A DNA stretch of 64,000 nucleotides, taken from positions 29,311,266-29,375,265 of the forward strand of contig NC_081555.1 in NCBI RefSeq assembly GCF_963082655.1, given 5' to 3'. Positions within the stretch are counted from its first letter, which is position 1. Each line of letters begins with the position of its first letter. This DNA comes from Stomoxys calcitrans. Lineage: Eukaryota > Arthropoda > Insecta > Diptera > Muscidae. The translations under genes were made by a program, and so were the position numbers. Below, piece after piece: positions 57,901 through 64,000 of this stretch. A model generated the notes under the pieces. The model had not been told where the DNA came from, searched no databases, and saw only the letters and a list, made by a program, of their open reading frames with translations.

Positions 57901-58223
57901 GTTTACACTGCTTTTTAAATCCGCATTTAATGGCTCGATCATCTGTTTTCCCTTTATAAAATCAGCTGACGAGAGCCTTAAATCCGGACTATTCCTATCC
58001 GTTTGCATTCGTTTAAAGAGATTCTTGGCAACACCGTTGTGAGTCACACATTTTATTTTGACAGTCTTTGAGTTCAACTTCTGCGTTTTAATGACTGAAT
58101 TAGGTAGACACCAGGTGTAAAGAACATAAACAAAACTAAACTTAACATACCCTCTCGGGAGGAATTGTGAATTTGGCCGCAAAAAGGGCATTTTTATTCA
58201 TCTTCTGAAATATAAGTAAAACT

Positions 58224-61200
58224 ATGGAAGACGATTTAGACACTGTAAGCTACATTAGTTGTGGCGAGATCTTGGTAGCCCACTCTTTAAGTAACAAGGA
58301 GGAATATTTTCTAAAATGCAACAATTGCGATGAAGGATTTTCACTGTTAGAAGATTTCATTACGCATCATCAGTATTATCATAGCGATGTCAAATCTGAA
58401 CTCGACGAAGATGATATGGGAAATATTCCCCAAATTGAGATTTACGATGGAGACATTATAAAGGTGGATAAAGAAGAGGATATAGTTCATGAAAAGGTAG
58501 AATATCTAGACGACCAAGACAGCGAGTTCGGCGAACAAGATGTGGATTATAAACCAGATGCCTGTCAGATTAAGGAACAATGCAAAGAGGAAGACATCGA
58601 GATTTGTGAAGATAATATAGGCGAAGTAAGTGATGATGAAAAGTTCGATTTCGAACACAGTGAATATCAAGATGATGTCCACAAAGAAAGCGATGAAGAA
58701 AAAAATGAACCACAGGAGGACGACATTGATACTGCCGCTGATGACGATGAGGTAAGAATATTTAATGTATTGATTTTGGCGCGTTGATTTCATTGCAGTG
58801 CTTCAGACTGTACTAGAGAAAAATTTATCCAATATAACGTAAAAAATACGTTACAATTAAATTTGAAAAGTATGCCAACATTTCAAAGCTTGAGAAATCC
58901 CTTAGGGCCTATAGAAAATTGTTATTTACCTTTGGGGGCTTCACGTGTTCCCAAAATACATGGCAAAATGCGTCACAAGCTGATATTTTGCAAGTGTTTA
59001 GCATCGATGCTGATTTACCACAATCAAAACATAACAAAATTATTCAAAGCCATTTATGGCAGCGAGAATGCCATCAGTCGATATCGTCTGAAACCAGTCT
59101 TCCATAGTCACAGTGAGACATGCAAGACTAAACCCAAATTGGAAGCTATATACGTCTTGGGAAATCCTTTGATCCTTCAAATTACTAGTCCAGTACGTTA
59201 GAAAATTCAATGCAAGTTAGCACAACGTATACGTGAAGGCGATAAACTGTGAAAGAAACAGTCCTAATTAGATTTATGTAGATCATTAGAAAAGAAAAAC
59301 TTAATATTTATGCAATAGCAATTTTAATTTTATATCCTTTTTTTGCCTTAGGCCTGAGTTTTTTTTAATAATCTGCCTGTTAACGTCACAAAAATGTAAG
59401 TCGATTATATTTTACGTTACTTTTTATTATATATATATATATGTAAGACTGAGCTAAAATGCGTTAAATTTCATTGATGTCTCACATGCTGTAATGATAG
59501 GATCATTGTTATCTTGTTGTATGTGGAAACAAACAAAAATAAATCTAATTTCCTCCTACAAATCTCTACCTAACTACGTATATCATATTAACCCGTGGCA
59601 GCCGGTCGTACGTACCGTATTGACCCGATAAAGTCCTTTATCGGCAAGCGCTGCTGCCTCGGTATACAACACGCTGCTAAAACAAAAACATCCTATAGTC
59701 GAATCGGGCAGCTATGCCTGCTTTAGAGACATAATGACCTAAGTTCTCCGCCTATGTACGCTTCACCCATCCTGTGGCCTATTTTCTTCCTTATGTCTAT
59801 GAAAGTGAAGTTTTTGTTGTTGTTGCCACATTTGTATAGAGAGGTAGTGATAAGCGATCAAGCTGGTTTCGGTCTATCGGACCTATCGTCACATAGGTTA
59901 TGAAAACGTCCCAATAGCTCGCTTGCCATATCGAATATCACAAGCACTCAGTGTTTAACCAAGAGCCGTTGCCACCCGGCCTCCCACTGAGACTCTCGAT
60001 ACCGCAGATTGTTCGCGACTGTTGTTACAGCTATTCCGTGTACGGAGTTTTCCACTATCCGCAACTTTTGGTGCCCCCAGTTAGCTTTCAGTTTAGCTTC
60101 AAGTGATGACGACGAACACCACACAAATCAAAGCCCAGAGTTCCAACGCGTGTGGTGCGCATAGCCATCACGTGCCGGGCTTGGTTAATGATCATTGACC
60201 AAAGTGAACTATTGTTTTTCGGAGCCGTAACGTCAAGGGAATGCTAAATCCTTTGTCGAATATTTATTTATACACCCTACCTTTTTTCTATATGCAGGAT
60301 CCATTAGACGAACCTATGCTGCATGATGGTGAAGATGACAAAGCCGATGATGGTCTTGATGATGGCGAAGATAACACAAGTCAAACTTACGCGCTCGATG
60401 ACAACGCTGGATATTCGGATTCTGATGGAGAGGTAATAATCATAAAATGATTTCATATTTTTCCTGAAAATGGAATTTTCATTTTCCGCCTATCTCAATT
60501 ATTACAGTTTGAACCACCTGAAGATAGCAAATCAAGACAGTTTGTTAGCGAGTTTCTAAAATCGGAGCGAAACTTTATAGCATTTGTGGCTGCCTACAAA
60601 AACCAACCTCGTTTGTGGAATCATAAAATCTACTCCAAAAAATTTAAATCCAAAAAGGAACGCGATAGTTTTCTACAAAAAGTTGCCAATGAAATCAAAA
60701 GCCGTCTCAACATACATATGACATGCGACAATGTTTCTGGCATAATAAAGCGCATACGGCAAGATTATAGAGAAAAACTTAAACGCTCTAGACCAGAAGA
60801 TCATGACCATAAAGCCCCAAGGACCACTAATTCAAGGCTTAGTTTCCTTGATCCATTCATTGATTACTATTCTATCGTTAAACTAGACACTCATCGCGGT
60901 TATTTGAAGAACGATCAAATTTTGGACATTCTTTGTATATATAAAAGATACCCCGCACTTTGGAACTCAACATTAATGGAATATGTTTGCACAAACAAAA
61001 GAACGGAAGCCTTGAAGCAAATGACTGAAGCCATACGAACGGAAGTTGGAATAGAAGTTAATGAAAGTGCTTTAAAGAAGTACCTTATGGGTGTGCACAG
61101 TCACTACTCCAAAGAAAAACAAAATCATATGCTTAAAAAGGGCGGCACGAAAAGTATATATTTTCCTCATATGAGATTTCTTCATGAACACGTAGGACCT

Positions 61201-61821
61201 TTTTGCTGTTCCAAGTGTGGGCGAAAACATAGGAACCCCTTACAATTCAAAGTTCATCAATATCACAATCACGGTGGACCCCCACCCTTGAAATGTGCGG
61301 AATGTAATAAAGAATATGAACAGTTGGAACCTTACGTTGCTCATATTAGAAGACATATGAATGACCTGAGTGATAAATGTAAGGTTTGCGGGAAAATGTT
61401 TATGAGAGCTGCAGATGTACGAATTCATATGCGTACTCACACCGGTGCTAAACCTTATTTCTGTGAAATATGTGGTTCTTCATTTACCATGCCCTCGTCT
61501 CTCAAGGAACATAAAAGACGCCACGACAAATTGTATAAAGTGTTTTGTGAGGTATGTTCCAGAGGTTTTTATAGCAATGACAAATTAGTTGCCCACATGG
61601 GCACACATTCCGATGAGCGAAATTTTGCTTGTAATACTTGTGGAAAGGCTTTCAAGACCAAGAAAACTCTGAGAGCTCATATACACACACACGAAGAGGG
61701 TCGAAACTATCCATGTCCACAGTGTGGTAAAATGTATAAGAATAGAATAGGCGTTTCTCAGCATCTGAGAACACACCGAAGCACAGCCATTACAAAATCC
61801 AATCCATTCTTAAGTAATTGA
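58224..61821 (+). CDS. MADF/C2H2 zinc-finger transcription factor, paralog 3
   Basis: Exons 58224-58751, 60298-60432 and 60508-61821, phase-0 junctions (GATGAG/gtaaga to 'atatgcag'; GGAGAG/gtaata to 'attacag'), 658 residues. The start MEDDLDTVSYISCGEILVA leads to N-terminal finger CNNCDEGFSLLEDFITH..H. A long Asp/Glu-rich linker explains the extra length. The second exon begins DPLDEPML, matching DPLEEPML in paralog 1. MADF-like domains are near FVAAYKNQPRLWNHKIYSKK and ILCIYKRYPALWNSTLME. Seven fingers run from CSKCGRKHRNPLQFKVH to CPQCGKMYKNRIGVSQH. It is closer to paralog 1 than to paralog 2 (shared RKHRNPLQ and TMPSSL finger tips). The first intron (1546 bp) contains repeats; paralogs 1 and 2 have introns of about 60 bp there. 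Confidence 0.93.
58863..59201 (+). other. Unidentified open frame in the first intron of paralog 3
   Basis: 112 codons starting near SMPTFQSLRNPLGPIE and ending before TAG, with balanced composition. I do not recognise a family. It is bordered by 'aatataacgtaaaaaatacg' near 58830 and 'attatattttacgttac' near 59404, which are loosely inverted copies, so it may be part of an uncharacterised transposon. Expression is not supported. Confidence 0.3.
59590..60235. repeat. Dispersed repeat within paralog 3 intron
   Basis: 'ggcagccggtcgtacgtacc', 'tattgacccgataaagtcc', 'cggcaagcgctgctgcctcg', then 'cactcagtgtttaaccaaga', 'cctcccactgagactctcg' and 'ccactatccgcaac'. Same blocks as 43.6-43.9, 47.8 and 62.5-62.9 kb. 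Likely leader sequence of a non-LTR element or a SINE; no ORF. Confidence 0.65.
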
Positions 61822-62500
61822 GTATAATTAAGCTATTATCTTAATAATATTCATTTACACAACACACATGTAAAATGTTTATTTGCTAATTAATTATGGT
61901 TTTATCTTATCTTAATAGTACGATAGTAAGTTGTATTAAGTAATTTGATCCGGAGTTTTTTTTTTACTATGAGTTAAACCAAGCACTATGCGTACATTCC
62001 CATATAAGAATTTTCATATAAAATATGTGGAATGTGGCCTCTGATTAATACAATGATTATTCTTTTGTCGAACTAAGTGCTATTAGCATCGTGTATATGA
62101 TTAAAAAATTTATTTTATAGATTTGTTGTATAATAATAAATAAAAACTTGCAAAAATTATTAGTATGTGGTTTCAGAAAATTACTTTTTTCGAATAATAG
62201 ATCGGGCCTAATTACCGCATACAGGTCGAGTGCGTTTACGTATCGAATGAAATTTCATCTTGTACTTAGTGGATGTTATACCACTTTAATACACATTTAA
62301 TGTAATTCTTTTTTTTAAATAGTGATCGATTTAAACATTTGCGTTCTTAAATTTCAAAACTTCTCGTTCATCAAGAAACACTTAATTCATAATAGACAGA
62401 TTTCGAAAGATTTTACTTGTATGTTTCTCCAGTACATACGATGCGAGACATGCAGCCAGCAGTCATACATTTGAGAACTCATACAAACATACTTTTGTCG
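61822..62500 (+). other. 3' flank of paralog 3
   Basis: AT-rich. 'aataataaataaaaacttgc' at about 62130 offers an AATAAA poly(A) signal about 315 bases past the stop codon. Nothing else recognised. Confidence 0.45.
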
Positions 62501-62504
62501 CTGT

Positions 62505-62885
62505 TGTTGTTGTAGCCATATGTCTATGTGTGAAGTTGGCGATCCTCATCTAGCTCCTATAGATGAGCAAGCTCGTTCCGGTCCAAAGGACAGACCGTCT
62601 CAGGAACATTATGGTCATTGGTTATTTAGTGGCGCCAACAACTCGCCTTGTCATATCGAGCATCATAAGCACTCACTATTTATGCAAGAGCCAGCGCCAC
62701 CTGACCTCTCACTGAGACTCTCCGCTCCATACCGCTGATTGCAGCTACTCCGTATCGAGCATTCCACTATCCGCAACCTGTGGACGCGCCCAGAAGCTCA
62801 TAGCTAAGCTTGTCGTGATAACAATGAACACAACACAGTTCGGAGCTCAAAGTTCCAGCCTGTGTGATGTCCGCTGACCTTTAAA
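62505..62885 (+). repeat. Dispersed repeat, longest copy in the window
   Basis: 'tgttgttgttgtagcc', 'cgatcctcatctagctccta', 'gagcaagctcgttccggtcc', 'cattggttatttagtggcgc', 'agccagcgccacctgacctc', 'gagcattccactatccgca' and 'agttccagcctgtgtgatgt'. Matches 43.6-43.95 and 59.9-60.2 kb. The small frame at 62520-62738 is not conserved among copies. Confidence 0.65.
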
Positions 62886-63154
62886 TATCGACACGATTTA
62901 AGAGACCATAAAAATTTACATTACAAAAAGAAATCTAACAACCATTAATAAGTTTCAATAACTCATGGCACCCTTCAAATTTTGAAATGGAAGTACACCA
63001 TGTTTATGGTGTGGTGCTCACAGCTATCCCGTGAAGGGGTCTTGGATCAGTAAAAAGTCATTGTTGGAGTTATGTTAGTGTTAGGCAAAACTTCTTCATT
63101 TTATGGGAGGGAGAGATAATGCAAATGAAAAATTTCAGAATTTATCCAGAAGGA

Positions 63155-63240
63155 CCTGATCATGAATATGCAAATTTGCAAGCTAACATTCCATTAAGGG
63201 AGCTGTTCGATTCAAGGTTTTTAAGCAAATGATTATAGGG
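63155..63240 (-). mobile_element. SINE tail fragment
   Basis: 'gaatatgcaaatttgcaagc', 'taacattccattaagggagc' and 'tgttcgattcaagg' match the tail at 9740-9830. Confidence 0.45.
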
Positions 63241-63244
63241 CTAT

Positions 63245-63460
63245 ATATTAAAAAAAAACTATTAAAAAATTTGAGCAAATTCCCGTGTTCGCTAAAGAAG
63301 GTTAAGTCACTTACCCAGCTGATGAAATATTGCAATTTTAGAGTTGTATCCAAATACACTCTTATTCCACAAATTTATAAATATAATTTTCCAAAAAACA
63401 ATTAAAAAATTTGAGCAAATTCCAGTGTTCACTAAAGAAGGTTAAGTCACATTTTTAATA
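63245..63460. repeat. Local tandem duplication
   Basis: 'attaaaaaatttgagcaaat' followed by 'gctaaagaaggttaagtcac' or 'actaaagaaggttaagtcac' is present at about 63260 and 63402, a period of 142 bp. Confidence 0.75.
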
Positions 63461-63924
63461 ATGTATTCGTTTGTAATCACAAATCTATAATTTTTTTGAA
63501 GCTGCTGTACGGTACAATGCAAATAAAAACTAGAATGTCAAATTGTGCAGAAGTTTGACAGAAGAGTGGGCATTTCTACTTCCATCACCACAGGGTTGAA
63601 TCGTTGAATTCGTTGTTGGTTGGCAAGTGACGCTACCTTGTTTAGTTGTACAATGGCAAATTCGGTTATTTAGATGAAGTACCAAAACACAGGTCAATGT
63701 TTGCTAATCTTTTTGTGGACTAATCTATAATTAAAAAATTTCAATCCCTATTCGCCGTCAACGTCTTGCAGTTCATTTACTTGAAAAGGCCTATTATCGA
63801 ATGTACTTTCACGGAGAATGTAAACCACCTTTAAGTAAACATACCCCTTCAAATCATATTGTTTATATGAATTGAACATACCCCATTCTAATCATTGTTT
63901 ATATTTACGAAAAATTGCAATACC

Positions 63925-64000
63925 ATGGACTACAATTTGGAAACATTTACTATTTGTGGCGAAATATTAAAAAATAAAACAGAATATATTCTGAAATGTA
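63925..64000 (+). CDS. MADF/C2H2 zinc-finger transcription factor, paralog 4 (5' end only)
   Basis: ATG at 63925 begins MDYNLETFTICGEILKNK and continues TEYILKC to the window edge. The CGEIL motif, the (Q/E)Y(I/F)LKC spacing and the position of the first finger Cys match paralogs 1-3, so this is the start of a fourth tandem copy. It is on the same strand as paralogs 2 and 3, 2.1 kb after the stop of paralog 3. The rest lies outside the window, so intactness is unknown. Confidence 0.85.
   Translation, partial: MDYNLETFTICGEILKNKTEYILKC

Larger units (their letters stand above)
56770..58195. repeat. Inverted-repeat pair flanking a MITE, upstream of paralog 3
   Basis: The left arm (about 56775-56955: 'gcgaccaaattcacattt', 'gggtatgttcagttta', 'ggtgtctacctaattta', 'cacaacagtgttgcca') is repeated as reverse complement at about 58015-58190. 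Both arms keep an open frame with a related peptide (RPNSHFHSKGYVQFIFVYVL versus RPNSQFLPRGYVKFSFVYVL), but the frame may only reflect shared ancestry. The right arm ends about 30 bp before the ATG at 58224. The interior holds the MITE at 57057 and AT-rich DNA. It may be an old foldback element or inverted duplication. Confidence 0.7.

Overview
This is a dipteran genome window, most likely from a calyptrate (muscid-type) fly such as a Stomoxys, Musca or Haematobia relative. The evidence is an insect nuclear factor I gene, very AT-rich intergenic DNA, jockey/mariner transposons, and interspersed repeats of a kind I recall as abundant in muscid genomes. The species is inference. There are no rRNA genes, functional tRNA genes, CRISPR arrays or bacterial features.

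Layout. About 1-22.3 kb carries most of NfI (+ strand). Eight coding exons run from 12329 to the stop at 22323-22325 and join in frame to 872 codons. The initiator exon was not found and probably lies upstream. The large 5' introns are packed with decayed non-LTR retrotransposons (one has an ORF1 of DUF4780 type plus an endonuclease/RT/RNase H ORF2), tRNA-derived SINE pieces, repeats with internal tandem units, and a 21-bp minisatellite. About 22.3-41 kb is AT-rich NfI 3' flank, possibly partly a long 3'UTR. It holds a roughly 4.2-kb array of diverged ~500-bp tandem units, a 153-bp tandem-unit element, a TIR-bounded mariner remnant and two more tandem arrays. About 41-44.5 kb is a retroelement graveyard.

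About 45-64 kb is a cluster of four paralogous transcription-factor genes: gene 1 (-), gene 2 (+), gene 3 (+) and the first 76 bases of gene 4 (+). The three complete genes share the same design: an N-terminal CGE(I/V)L-type C2H2 finger, an acidic linker, two MADF-like domains and seven C-terminal C2H2 fingers, in three coding exons with phase-0 introns. Genes 1 and 2 are divergent. Most of their 1.5-kb shared upstream region is a foldback element with ~270-bp inverted arms. Between genes 2 and 3 lies an apparently intact jockey-clade retrotransposon (ORF1 and ORF2 open, 13-bp target-site duplication), then a second inverted-repeat pair enclosing a mariner-type MITE. One arm of that pair ends about 30 bp from the start codon of gene 3.

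How the genes work together: NfI and the zinc-finger genes are all predicted nuclear DNA-binding regulators, but nothing in the sequence ties NfI functionally to the cluster. The strongest novelty candidates are the zinc-finger cluster with inverted-repeat upstream regions, the ~500-bp-period arrays downstream of NfI, an in-frame 90-nt intron in NfI, and several unrelated non-LTR families that end in short TTAGG-like motifs.
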